Notes under the pieces: model-generated
Databases searched by the model: none
Seen by the model: only the letters and a program-made list of their open reading frames with translations
What the model was told of the DNA's origin: nothing
Position numbers and translations under genes: made by a program
Shown here: positions 40,273-48,244 of the stretch, one piece after another
How the letters are laid out: the number at the start of each line of letters is the position of its first letter
Numbering within the stretch: the first letter of the stretch is position 1
Assembly: GCA_019420525.1 (NCBI GenBank)
Contig: JAHZHA010000018.1
Location: 1-48,244, forward strand
Direction of reading: 5' to 3'
Length of the DNA: 48,244 bases
From: Bacillota bacterium
Lineage (GTDB): Bacteria > Bacillota > Clostridia > Peptostreptococcales > Anaerovoracaceae

Positions 40273-41562
40273 TTATTTCAGGAAACACGGGCCGTTGTTT
40301 TCGGCTGCCTCTGTGCCGAGCAGTTCTTCCGCATCACTCTGATCGATGACGAGAATGACATTCGCTCCTCTGTCTGTCTCACTGTCGATAGTATAAGCGA
40401 TAACCCAGCAGTCCTCGTAAACGTCGTCAAGGCTGCCTCTCTCGCAGACCATATCATCACCGTCCGGCGAGCAGGTATAGACGATGTATTCATCTTCTAT
40501 CGCCAGAAAGTGATCCGTTTCATCGCCTTTTCCCGTGTAATACCGCACCAGACTGTCTGATCTGCGCTCCACCTTTGAGAAAAGCGGTATCTTGGAATTA
40601 TCATCCGGAACGCAGGTAAGGATGCACTTTACGCCCTCCGAAGTTTCTACGTCCTTATCTACTGGGGTAATCTCTCTGACTTCCCCGTTTGTCATCCGCA
40701 GGCAGACGAGACCGCTCTTTTCGCTGCACTTAGTCAGATCATCCATCAGGAATTCATCCGTCAGCAATTCGTGGGTACCGTCTCCCATCAGGAAAGTGAT
40801 GCTGCCCGCCACGTCTCCGTCTTTATCGAGGGCTGCCCCTGTCTCCAGGATAATGCCGAACGCGCGGCCGCTGAAACTATCCAGACGGTCGCCGGTATCC
40901 GGCTCTTCAGGTTCTTCAGGTTCTTCCGGCGTATCCGCTGTCATGCTATTATACGTCATAACAGCTGCATTGCCTCTGGTCAGGGTCTTGTGCGCGTCAG
41001 CCGACGGATCACAGTTCTGCAATCCTGCAAAAAATCCTTTTTCTTCCGCTCTTTTCATGTAATTGTCCGGCCACACACCTCCGAGAGAAGCGTCGCTGTC
41101 GCCGCCAGCTCTGCAGAGAATCGTCGCGTATTCTCCCAGTACGATCTGCTGATCGCCCTTAAATGTCATATCCGGATATCCTGATATGATGCCTTTCTCT
41201 ACACAGTAACCGATATATGGAGCTGCCCAGTCATCTTCCGTTACATCGCTGAAAACCGATACCGATGCCGCCGCCTCTTTTAATTCTTCGTCAGAAGCTC
41301 CGAGCATGCGCGCTACCGCAGCACAAACCTGTGCTCTTGTTATGACGCCTTCCGGCCGGAAAGTGCCGTCTCCGAATCCGTCAAAGACACCTTTTTCCGC
41401 CAGATATTCCACTGATGTTTCGTACGGTGTTCCTTCCACATCATTAAATCGCTCAGTCGCAGATGTTCTGGAGGTATCCTGCGCTTCTGCAGCGAAGGAT
41501 GAGACCACTCCGGCCGTCATCACGAGAACGCATGAAACGATAATCGAGATGATTTTTTTCAT
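40273..41562 (-). CDS. SLH-domain cell-surface protein
   Basis: The 429-residue exported protein has a signal peptide (MKKIISIIVSCVLVMTAGVV, cleavage after SSFA) and then S-layer homology repeats at about residues 35-190 (FNDVEGTPYETSVEYLAEKG, FGDGTFRPEGVITRAQVCA, FSDVTEDDWAAPYIGYCVEK, YPDMTFKGDQQIV). These anchor it to wall polymer. An acidic proline linker EEPEEPEEPDTGD follows. The C-terminal half (about 215-429) is of unknown function. I chose the second ATG, 9 bases after AGGGG. Confidence 0.9.
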   Translation of the reverse strand: MKKIISIIVSCVLVMTAGVVSSFAAEAQDTSRTSATERFNDVEGTPYETSVEYLAEKGVFDGFGDGTFRPEGVITRAQVCAAVARMLGASDEELKEAAASVSVFSDVTEDDWAAPYIGYCVEKGIISGYPDMTFKGDQQIVLGEYATILCRAGGDSDASLGGVWPDNYMKRAEEKGFFAGLQNCDPSADAHKTLTRGNAAVMTYNSMTADTPEEPEEPEEPDTGDRLDSFSGRAFGIILETGAALDKDGDVAGSITFLMGDGTHELLTDEFLMDDLTKCSEKSGLVCLRMTNGEVREITPVDKDVETSEGVKCILTCVPDDNSKIPLFSKVERRSDSLVRYYTGKGDETDHFLAIEDEYIVYTCSPDGDDMVCERGSLDDVYEDCWVIAYTIDSETDRGANVILVIDQSDAEELLGTEAAENNGPCFLK

Positions 41563-41617
41563 TGTCATTTCCCCTTTCGATTTTTCTCATTTTCTGAAAA
41601 TTGTCGTCATGCAGAAG

Positions 41618-41675
41618 AGAGCGGAAATCCGCTCTTTTCATTTTGTATTTTATCACAGAGCCTGCGGCAGGACAA
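41618..41675 (-). promoter_or_regulatory. SLH promoter and leader hairpin
   Basis: TTGTCC (41670-41675) and TAAAAT (41647-41652) are 17 bases apart on the minus strand. Just downstream AGAGCGGA / TCCGCTCT (41618-41635) makes a hairpin with T residues on the plus strand. It could shield the SLH gene region from antisense reading or stabilise its mRNA. Confidence 0.5.
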
Positions 41676-41715
41676 TCCACAGGCAGGTTACGTTATGTTT
41701 ACAAAAAAATGCATA

Positions 41716-41743
41716 TTGACATTCCCCGTCTTTCGTGTAGAAT
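41716..41743 (+). promoter_or_regulatory. promoter of the SAM riboswitch/metK unit
   Basis: TTGACA (41716-41721) and TAGAAT (41738-41743) with a 16-base spacer, directly before the riboswitch. Confidence 0.75.
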
Positions 41744-41752
41744 TCTAATGTA

Positions 41753-41925
41753 AGAGACCTTATCAAGAGCGGCTGAGGGAACAGGCCCTGTGAAGCCCGG
41801 CAACCATCGCATCCGGAAGCGTGGATGCGAGAAGGTGCTAATTCCTGCAGATTTTTTCTGGAAGATGAGGTGCACGCTTTTAAAGGATGATACACCTCTT
41901 CTCTGCGTGAGAAAGAGGTTTTTTT
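41753..41925 (+). ncRNA. SAM-I (S-box) riboswitch with terminator
   Basis: The S-box core is plain: TATCAAGAGCGGCTGAGGGA, then CAGGCCCTGTGAAGCCCGGC, AACC, a variable GCATCC/GGATGC arm, and GGTGCTAATTCC. An intrinsic terminator (ACCTCTT..AAGAGGT, 41894-41919) with seven T follows. High S-adenosylmethionine should stop transcription before metK, 127 bases downstream. Confidence 0.97.
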
Positions 41926-42051
41926 ATATCCTGAAAGCCTCAGAAGATCATTTCCGGGAAATCTTCCCGAAATATAACACCGGTGGACTGATTCCAGACA
42001 TTCCACCGTTCCTGTGCGGCAACTGCCGCAAAAAGAAAAGGAGCATCAGAT

Positions 42052-43236
42052 ATGAGAAAATTATTTACTTCCGAGTCGGTGACAGAAGGACATCCCGACA
42101 AAATCTGCGACCAGATCTCCGATGCCATTCTGGACGCAATTCTTGAAAAAGATCCAAACGGCCGTGTGGCTGCCGAAACTACGGTGACGACAGGCATGGC
42201 TCTTGTCATCGGTGAAATTACCACCAACTGCTATGTTGACATTCCCAAGACGGTGAGAAATGTTATCAACGAAATCGGCTATACGAAAGGCGAATATGGC
42301 TTCGACGGAAATACCTGCAATGTACTCACCGCCATCGACGAACAGTCTGCTGACATCGCTCTCGGCGTCGATGAAGCGCTGGAATACAAGACAGGCGAAC
42401 TGGAAAAGACAGAAGAAGATATCATCGAATCCACAGGAGCCGGCGATCAGGGTCTGGTATTCGGCTATGCGTGCAACGAGACAGAAGAACTCATGCCGGC
42501 GCCGATCATGTTCGCCCACAAACTCGCCAAAAGGCTGGCTGACGTGAGAAAAGACGGTACCCTGACTTATCTGAGACCGGACGGCAAAACACAGGTTACC
42601 GTAGAATATGACGATGACGACAAGGTCTCCAGAATCGACACTGTCCTCATCTCAACACAGCACGATCCGGAAGCAACACCGGAACAGATCCGCAATGACC
42701 TCATCGAATATGTGATTAAACCGATCCTTCCTGCCGAACTGCTGGATGATCAGACAAAATATTTCATCAATCCGACAGGCAGATTCGTTATCGGTGGACC
42801 TCACGGTGACGCCGGACTTACAGGCAGAAAGATTATCGTCGACTCCTACGGCGGCTACGCACGTCACGGCGGCGGAGCATTCTCCGGCAAGGACCCTACA
42901 AAAGTCGACCGTTCTGCTGCATATGCTGCAAGATATGTAGCAAAAAATATCGTCGCTGCAGGACTGGCAGACAAATGCGAAATTCAGATCGCATATGCCA
43001 TCGGTGTGGCAAAACCGGTATCCGTACTGGTAGACACCTTTGGAACGGCTAAGATTCCGGAAGATGAAATCGTGGAAAGAGTCAATAAAAACTTTGATCT
43101 GAGACCTGCGGCTATCATCCGCGATCTGGATCTCAGAAGACCGATTTACAGACAGGTAGCCGCTTATGGACACTTCGGCCGTACGGATATCGATGTGCCA
43201 TGGGAAAAGACAGATAAAGCCGATCTTCTGAAATAA
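42052..43236 (+). CDS. metK: S-adenosylmethionine synthetase
   Basis: The 394-residue enzyme makes SAM from methionine and ATP. It has FTSESVTEGHPDKICDQISD, GAGDQGLVFGYA, the phosphate loop GGPHGDAGLTGRKIIVDSYG without gaps, and GGGAFSGKDPTKVDRSAAY. All hallmark motifs are intact. It is controlled by the SAM-I riboswitch upstream and ends at the strong hairpin at 43308-43357. AAAAGGAGCATCAGAT gives the ribosome site. Confidence 0.98.
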   Translation: MRKLFTSESVTEGHPDKICDQISDAILDAILEKDPNGRVAAETTVTTGMALVIGEITTNCYVDIPKTVRNVINEIGYTKGEYGFDGNTCNVLTAIDEQSADIALGVDEALEYKTGELEKTEEDIIESTGAGDQGLVFGYACNETEELMPAPIMFAHKLAKRLADVRKDGTLTYLRPDGKTQVTVEYDDDDKVSRIDTVLISTQHDPEATPEQIRNDLIEYVIKPILPAELLDDQTKYFINPTGRFVIGGPHGDAGLTGRKIIVDSYGGYARHGGGAFSGKDPTKVDRSAAYAARYVAKNIVAAGLADKCEIQIAYAIGVAKPVSVLVDTFGTAKIPEDEIVERVNKNFDLRPAAIIRDLDLRRPIYRQVAAYGHFGRTDIDVPWEKTDKADLLK

Positions 43237-43307
43237 TCTGCCGGAACATCGCAGGCCGTTTTCAGACAGAGCGGACAGACGCATAAAAATTCCGCTCCGG
43301 CGGAATA

Positions 43308-43357
43308 AAAACGAGGGACGGGAAAGTCAGACTTCAGACTTTCCCGTCCCTCGTTTT
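43308..43357. terminator. bidirectional terminator between metK and hslO
   Basis: A perfect 21-bp stem (43308-43328 and 43337-43357) with an 8-base loop and T runs on both strands separates two converging genes. A smaller ATTCCG / CGGAAT hairpin stands just before it. Confidence 0.92.
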
Positions 43358-43381
43358 TTCTGTATTTCCGGATCTCTCCGT

Positions 43382-44320
43382 TTAATTCATTTTATTTTTT
43401 ATGCTCTCATAAAGAAGCCGTTCCAGATGCGCTCTGTCAAACTGATACTTTTTCCGGCAGAACTGGCACGTCAGCTCTGCACTGCCGTCTTCAGCTATGA
43501 TATCCCGGATTTCTCTGCTGCCGAGACTGAGAACAACCTGTTCCAGACGTTCTTCCGAGCAGTCACACTGCCAGCCGATATCGAGGAAATCCATGGCGGA
43601 CACAGTAAATTCCTCGGGAAGTCCGCTGAAAGCGCCGTTGATCAGTTCTTTCATAAGAGTTTCCGGAGATTTGGCTCCGGCATTCCCCGCGATATCGGAT
43701 ACCAGCTCTGTGATCTTCGGCATCTTCGGAAGCCATTCTTCCAGCGCCTGAATCGCCTCTTCCGAAGCATCCGGAAGCATCTGGATAATCATTCCGCCGG
43801 CAGCTTCCACACTTCCGTCGCTGTCGAGCTTTACACCCAACGATACCGATGTCTGCTGCTGTTCCGAAATAAAAAAATATGCCGTCATGTCGTCTGCGAT
43901 TTCTCCAGACACCAGATCGATCCGTCCAACATAAGGTTCTTTGAGACCCGTATCCCGAATACATGTCACCGTACCGATGCCCAGAGCACCGCCCACGTCC
44001 GGGCTTCCGTCGCTCTTAGGAGGAAGATCCACGTCCGGATTTACGATATAGCCCTTCACAGCACCTTCCGAAGAAGCGGTACAAAGCACTTGCTGCGCCG
44101 GTCCATCACCTTTGAACTGCAGTGTCACTTTAAATCCCGGCTCCCGGAGCATCAGCCCCATCAACCCGGTCCCGGTGAGCGCCCTTCCCAAAAGATGCGT
44201 AGCCAGAGGCGACGTCTCATGAATCAGCCGTGCATCTTCTGCCATCTTCGTGGTAATCGCCATATATACACGGAAAGATCCGCTTTTATCTATTCCTGTA
44301 ATTGCTTTGTTTATTTTCAT
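43382..44320 (-). CDS. hslO: Hsp33 redox-regulated chaperone
   Basis: The 312-residue Hsp33 holdase is activated when its zinc is lost under oxidative stress. The redox switch has CDC (about 261-263) and CQFC (about 294-297), all four zinc cysteines present. The N-terminal substrate domain has LGRALTGTGLMGLMLREPG and the linker carries GGMIIQMLPDASEE. Normal length (290-310). Confidence 0.95.
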   Translation of the reverse strand: MKINKAITGIDKSGSFRVYMAITTKMAEDARLIHETSPLATHLLGRALTGTGLMGLMLREPGFKVTLQFKGDGPAQQVLCTASSEGAVKGYIVNPDVDLPPKSDGSPDVGGALGIGTVTCIRDTGLKEPYVGRIDLVSGEIADDMTAYFFISEQQQTSVSLGVKLDSDGSVEAAGGMIIQMLPDASEEAIQALEEWLPKMPKITELVSDIAGNAGAKSPETLMKELINGAFSGLPEEFTVSAMDFLDIGWQCDCSEERLEQVVLSLGSREIRDIIAEDGSAELTCQFCRKKYQFDRAHLERLLYESIKNKMN

Positions 44321-44356
44321 TGATGTAAACCAACATATTTCCGTACAAGATATAAA

Positions 44357-44632
44357 TTAGTCTTCGACGCACGTTGCAAAATAAGCTTCGATTTCGTCCC
44401 AATCGGTCAGACGAGTTTCTGCCGTACACATCGGCTTTACCTGCTTTTCAAATTCACCTGTAGGATTCAGCCATTCCTTCGGCACATCCAGCTTATAGAA
44501 CTGGAAACCTCTCTCAAATCCGTATTTGAGACCTTCCAGCTTGATCGTTCCGTTTCCTTCTGCATCAATGGGATTTACGGTATATAATTCTGTATTTGCA
44601 TATCTGCTGGTCTTTACGCCTAACTTTCTCAT
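44357..44632 (-). CDS. conserved-looking small protein, function unknown
   Basis: The 91-residue soluble protein has no signal peptide or membrane helix: MRKLGVKTSRYANTELYTVN at the start, GTIKLEGLKYGFERGFQFYK in the middle, and a final WDEIEAYFATCVED. AGAGGTAACACAG precedes the ATG. It lies between hslO and spoIIR and matches no family I recognise. The beta-strand-like, Gly/Tyr-rich middle suggests a small folded domain. Confidence 0.65.
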   Translation of the reverse strand: MRKLGVKTSRYANTELYTVNPIDAEGNGTIKLEGLKYGFERGFQFYKLDVPKEWLNPTGEFEKQVKPMCTAETRLTDWDEIEAYFATCVED

Positions 44633-44778
44633 CTGTGTTACCTCTCTTTTACTTTTTTATCATTTCTGCTTTTAACGTCAATCCGTTATATTATACCATA
44701 ATTTTCCCCGATACGATATCATTTAAACGCTGCATGTAAAAATAACTGCTTTCCCCCGGACTTTCTTCTCGCACCGCA

Positions 44779-45471
44779 CTATTTTTCCCCAAAAAGTTCC
44801 AGCGTCTTAAACTGTAGATGAAGAACGGTCTGATGTTTGCCATGAGCGGCATTATACAACACGGAATATTTTCCGCGCATGATGGAATCTTTCAGCACAT
44901 CGTCCGCGTTCTGATCCCTTTCATCCGATTCAGTGTCAATCAGACAGAGGGGAGGGTAGAGAACACACCACCAGTTCTGTCCATTTCCTTCTCCGATGGT
45001 GACATTGAGAGCTTCATAATTTCCTGCCGGAAACGAAAGTGATCCGTAAGATTTCTCCGGAATCCAGCACACTCCCAGTTCTGCCGTAACCTCATACTGC
45101 GAACCTTCACTACGCACGATTTCCTCTGCTTTTTTCTGAATCGCATCGATATGGCTTTCAATATAATCGCGGGTCTGTTCGATATCAAATTCAGCCGTCT
45201 GTCCGCTGCCGTCCGACTGATGCATGACTTCTCTCCGCAGTCCGTCGTTCACATATTCTACCAGCCGGTCCCGGACTTTCAACTTCAGTGCCTGATCTTC
45301 ATCGGAATCGCTGTTGGCGATGACGTGAAACCGGATAAAATCTTCATTTGTAAACGAATTAGCCGTCTGTCGAAGCGCCATTCCGGTGAATAACAGCGCT
45401 GTCGCAAGAACCGCTGTCAGCACCGGAAGAACCGTCTTTATCTTTTCTGTCTTTCCTGATCTTTTCTCCAT
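44779..45471 (-). CDS. spoIIR: stage II sporulation protein R
   Basis: The 230-residue protein has one N-terminal membrane segment (VLPVLTAVLATALLFTGMAL). SpoIIR is made in the forespore and signals across the septum to activate SpoIIGA, and so sigma-E in the mother cell. The family hallmark FIRFHVIANSDSDEDQALKL is followed by KVRDRLVEYVNDGL, and SYGSLSFPAGNYEALNVTIG lies further on with GQNWWCVLYPPLCLID. Length is normal. Its presence argues for a sporulating ancestor or organism. Confidence 0.95.
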   Translation of the reverse strand: MEKRSGKTEKIKTVLPVLTAVLATALLFTGMALRQTANSFTNEDFIRFHVIANSDSDEDQALKLKVRDRLVEYVNDGLRREVMHQSDGSGQTAEFDIEQTRDYIESHIDAIQKKAEEIVRSEGSQYEVTAELGVCWIPEKSYGSLSFPAGNYEALNVTIGEGNGQNWWCVLYPPLCLIDTESDERDQNADDVLKDSIMRGKYSVLYNAAHGKHQTVLHLQFKTLELFGEK

Positions 45472-45562
45472 GAGTAAATTTCTACCTCCGCAGAGAATAT
45501 GTACCTCCCCGCGTCTTTTTATACCTGTCTCCCTGAAAAACGGAAAAACTACGGGAATGAAT

Positions 45563-47578
45563 CTAAAGAATCAGAAGTTTTCTTCCCTCTTCGACATAAT
45601 CACTTTCTTCCAGACTGTTTATCAGACGCAGCTGCTGTAACGTTGTGCGGAATTTTCTGGCGATACTCCACTGAGTATCTCCGGGACGAGTGACGTAGAT
45701 CACCATCCCCGCCGTCTCAGATTCTGCTCCTTCTTCTTCGATATAGCACACACGGTCGATGAAGTCTCTCGACTCAACTTTCCACACATAAACCGACACA
45801 AAAATGGTGCAGTTGAATTCCACCTGGCGCGCATTCATTCTGTCAAACCAGATATCTTTCAGTCCGCAGCTGTACTCCGCTTTCATCTCTTCATCGATTC
45901 CCGGAATATCCAGCTGTGCGCGGAACGGCAGTTCCTGCCGATAAGACGAAAATCCCCCTTCCCCGTCTTCTTCCGCATATACCGTATTGGTATCTATCAT
46001 ACCTTCGATACGGCAGCGCCCGTTTTCTACTGTAATCTGCGGATTTTCAGCACAAGCCGATATATACGGAATATTGCGGAATCCCGGTTTCTCTTCGGGC
46101 AGGGTGATAATCTCTCTAACAGAAATCTCCGCGGTACCGTTACCGCACAGCTTGGAAAGCCGGCGAGGCGTGGTGGAAAAATCCACATTTTTGGTTCTGT
46201 GGTACATATCGGTGACAATTTCCCGTTCAATCTGACGGAATACATCTGCAGACGCAGCTATCGAAGCGTGCAGCATCAGTTTCTGCGGACCGCCTTCTTC
46301 CGGCGTCTCAAAATCGATCTGAGTTGAGATGACATCGAAAGAAATCCGGCTCTCCATATCACCTGCCACCGGAAAATCCGGAAATTTAATAAACTGCGTA
46401 AAATCGATTTTTCCCCGACAGAAAACAGGCATTTTTTCGTCTCCGTCTCCCGTCTCCTCAAAATCCGTAGAAACATCGTTTCCACTGCTTTTCGGCATAT
46501 ACAGAATGCTGTAATACGCCGAAGCGTCGACCACCGCCTTTCCTCTCCCGACCTGCCGGCGGTTTTCCGCGATATTCACATCATAGTTGAGAATTTTTCC
46601 CGGTTCCGGCATATTTTCCTTCAGAACGATCTCCCCGCTGATATCCGTCGTATCTCTGCGCCGCTGTGCTATATCAGTGAAATATATCTTCTCTTTCCTC
46701 AGATTCAGTTCACTGTCCCTTACGCCTTCCAGAAACTCCGCTTCTTCTTCTGAATATTTTTTTACCGAACAGCGCAGTTCAGCACTGATGCGGATTTTTC
46801 TTTCATTGATTACTCTCGCTTTTACGGAAATGAGATCCGCGGATACTGTCTCTGATGCATCCGGAAGCCGGCCCGGTCCTGACTGGCCTCTCACAGCTTC
46901 TTCTTCCGGCAGAGGACACTCTCTCCGGAAATCGATCCGTGAGTTCATAGAAATCAGCTCGCCGCCGCGCGATACTGGAAGATACAGGGTATTGACAGAG
47001 ATGCTTCCTCCGATTTTATACGCATCCTTCCCCTCCTGATTCCGTATCATCTCGTGAGACGATATCTCCGGCCTGGCCTCTACATTCAGAATCTGATCGA
47101 GATCCGGCTCCACATCCGGGACGAGTACGTCTTCCTCTACGGTTATCACCGGAAATTCGATATGATTTATTCCGGTGATTTTCAAGCGGCTGCTCTTGAG
47201 GTCCTCATCTGCAGATATCAATTTCGACGGTGTCTGTGGAGACGGAGGAGTGACTGCAAAATCAGGCGGAAAATCTCTGTGTCCCGCCGTATGTATTTCC
47301 TCCGACTCTTCCGTCTGTGCGGACTCTCCGGATTCCGTTCCGCTTTCTGCTGCCGAAGTCAGATATTCCGGCCCGGCGGATTTTCCGTCCACCTCATCTT
47401 CCGGTTCCTGCCGCTGCACCTGCACTGCCTCTTTCTCTGCATTTTCCTTTCCATCTTCCGCCGTAATCACCGATTCCGCTGCGGAAATTTCGTCCTCTTC
47501 TGTCTCTGCTGACGGTACCACCGGTCTGACTCCCGTTTCCCGGAAAAGTTCCGTATTTTTGTCATAAAAATCGCTCAT
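45563..47578 (-). CDS. SipL-like spore morphogenesis protein (DUF3794 and LysM)
   Basis: The 671-residue protein has an acidic low-complexity N-terminus (about 1-130) and then repeated DUF3794/SPOCS-type segments (EFPVITVEEDVLVPDVEPDL, KLMLHASIAASADVFRQIER). A single C-terminal LysM domain ends it (IYVTRPGDTQWSIARKFRTT, then LQQLRLINSLEE). In clostridia SipL binds SpoIVA through LysM for coat assembly. The ATG at 47578 sits 7 bases after GGAGG. It is longer at the N-terminus than known SipL (about 520), due to the acidic stretch. It lies near spoIIR. Confidence 0.85.
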   Translation of the reverse strand: MSDFYDKNTELFRETGVRPVVPSAETEEDEISAAESVITAEDGKENAEKEAVQVQRQEPEDEVDGKSAGPEYLTSAAESGTESGESAQTEESEEIHTAGHRDFPPDFAVTPPSPQTPSKLISADEDLKSSRLKITGINHIEFPVITVEEDVLVPDVEPDLDQILNVEARPEISSHEMIRNQEGKDAYKIGGSISVNTLYLPVSRGGELISMNSRIDFRRECPLPEEEAVRGQSGPGRLPDASETVSADLISVKARVINERKIRISAELRCSVKKYSEEEAEFLEGVRDSELNLRKEKIYFTDIAQRRRDTTDISGEIVLKENMPEPGKILNYDVNIAENRRQVGRGKAVVDASAYYSILYMPKSSGNDVSTDFEETGDGDEKMPVFCRGKIDFTQFIKFPDFPVAGDMESRISFDVISTQIDFETPEEGGPQKLMLHASIAASADVFRQIEREIVTDMYHRTKNVDFSTTPRRLSKLCGNGTAEISVREIITLPEEKPGFRNIPYISACAENPQITVENGRCRIEGMIDTNTVYAEEDGEGGFSSYRQELPFRAQLDIPGIDEEMKAEYSCGLKDIWFDRMNARQVEFNCTIFVSVYVWKVESRDFIDRVCYIEEEGAESETAGMVIYVTRPGDTQWSIARKFRTTLQQLRLINSLEESDYVEEGRKLLIL

Positions 47579-47705
47579 CACTGCTCCTCCTCACAAAAAA
47601 CTGTCTTTTCTATCCATAATACTATGCTAGGTTCGGCAGCCTTATGCATTTGCCATAACCGCCAGCGCCAGCACCGAGAGCAGCCGCAGATGTTTCAGGA
47701 CGAAA

Positions 47706-47746
47706 AAAGAGGAAGCACTGAATTGTGAATTTCGCGCTTCCTCTTT
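47706..47746 (-). terminator. terminator after the radical SAM gene
   Basis: AAAGAGGAAGC / GCTTCCTCTTT (47706-47716 and 47736-47746) form an 11-bp stem followed by TTTCG on the minus strand. Confidence 0.8.
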
Positions 47747-47793
47747 ATATCTATCTGTTTTTTCTGTAATCGTTTTTCACCGTACCGGTTTTA

Positions 47794-48244
47794 TCATACA
47801 TATCGGCGCAGAATATCGGTGAGATAAGACTCCCAGGCCTCCGGGCTTTCATTCTGTGCGATGATGCTGCGGAACCGGCTGATCTGATTCTGGGACAACA
47901 TGCCCATATGAGAATACTCTTCCACGATGCCGTGGCGTCTGGCTATCTGATACAGTCGCTGCTCGCTCTCCGACAGATCGAGTACTTCGTCGATTTTTTC
48001 AACCATCTCCGCCTTCCGGCTGACCGGATGATGAAGAGAACCGATCAGATTTACGATATGATCGCTGACGATGATTACATCGGGAGCCTCCGTCTTTTCG
48101 ATCAGCAGCCGTATTTCCCGGAGTTTTTCTATGTCTGTAAGTTCCGTGAATTCTCCTGCCTGCTTCATCTGGTACATCTCTGAAGCCAGCGGCAGGACGA
48201 ACGTTCTGAGCCGGACAAAATCGGGATTGATCTGATTGACGACG
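47794..48244 (-). CDS. radical SAM protein, C-terminal part, cut by the window end
   Basis: The open frame does not begin at the ATG at 48177. It runs through to the window edge as VVNQINPDFVRLRTFVLPLA, then SEMYQMKQAGEFTELTDIEK. The pattern NPDF-RLRTF followed by G-F-L-D-E-RLL is that of the C-terminal part of Elp3/oxygen-independent coproporphyrinogen oxidase-like radical SAM proteins. The 150 visible residues carry no CxxxCxxC, which would be in the missing N-terminal part. Function not assigned. Confidence 0.7.
   Translation of the reverse strand, partial: VVNQINPDFVRLRTFVLPLASEMYQMKQAGEFTELTDIEKLREIRLLIEKTEAPDVIIVSDHIVNLIGSLHHPVSRKAEMVEKIDEVLDLSESEQRLYQIARRHGIVEEYSHMGMLSQNQISRFRSIIAQNESPEAWESYLTDILRRYV

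Noticed and set aside
47794..48177. Treating the 127-codon frame as a complete gene
   Set aside because: The frame stays open and coding-like to the window edge with radical SAM C-terminal motifs upstream of the ATG.

Overview
The window looks like a chromosomal segment of an anaerobic, probably spore-forming Clostridia-type member of the Bacillota, of moderate GC content. The signs are spoIIR and a SipL-like spore-coat morphogenesis gene, a Trp T-box leader, an S-box (SAM-I) leader before metK, butyrate-type beta-oxidation genes (hbd, crotonase), a class II fructose bisphosphatase, and the Clostridia-like run rho / DUF1385 / prmC / rpmE / prfA / sua5 / rpiB / tyrS. I see no plasmid, prophage, CRISPR array, rRNA, tRNA or intact insertion sequence. 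Most genes lie on the minus strand.
Layout: 0.25-2.5 kb transaldolase and glutamate dehydrogenase. 2.9-5.7 kb an ABC importer of the tryptophan/tyrosine-like type, behind a strong promoter and a leader with a terminator-like hairpin. 6-10.6 kb an MBOAT and DHHW surface O-acetylation pair, a Ser/Gly-linker lipoprotein and an EamA transporter. 10.9-14.2 kb, plus strand: an SCP2-like protein, an iron-type alcohol dehydrogenase and an aldehyde dehydrogenase. 14.3-18 kb a spermidine-synthase-like membrane fusion and a YtrA-type GntR regulator with a DUF5808 membrane protein, under a promoter that carries an 11-bp dyad. 18.1-19.9 kb TrpB2 under a T-box with a UGG specifier. 20-22.1 kb an MBL hydrolase and a divergent AhpD-like/HxlR pair. 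22.2-23.2 kb rpsI and rplM with a structured leader. 23.4-24.8 kb a lone carboxyltransferase of the PycB/OadA type. 24.9-31.2 kb two paralogous tiny HTH regulators that share a dyad operator, a 36-bp perfect palindrome, a broken gene, and the tyrS-rpiB-sua5-prfA block, with sua5 split by a frameshift at a C run. 31.3-37.7 kb rpmE, prmC, DUF1385, a rho with a prion-like Asn/Ser insertion, glpX and an LCP protein. 37.8-40 kb hbd, crotonase and a small XRE regulator. 40.2-43.3 kb an SLH-domain protein and the divergent SAM-riboswitch/metK unit. 43.4-48.2 kb hslO, a small unknown, spoIIR, the SipL-like gene and the C-terminal end of a radical SAM protein that runs off the window.
How the genes may work together: tryptophan supply appears to be controlled twice (a T-box on TrpB2, and a possible attenuator on the importer, whose substrate is inferred). 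Translation and termination factors form the central housekeeping block. The most distinctive elements are the duplicated operator-HTH cassette, the repeat-bearing Rho insertion, the SCP2/ADH/ALDH operon, and several dyads placed exactly over promoters. No complete unknown multi-gene defence-like or secretion-like system is visible.
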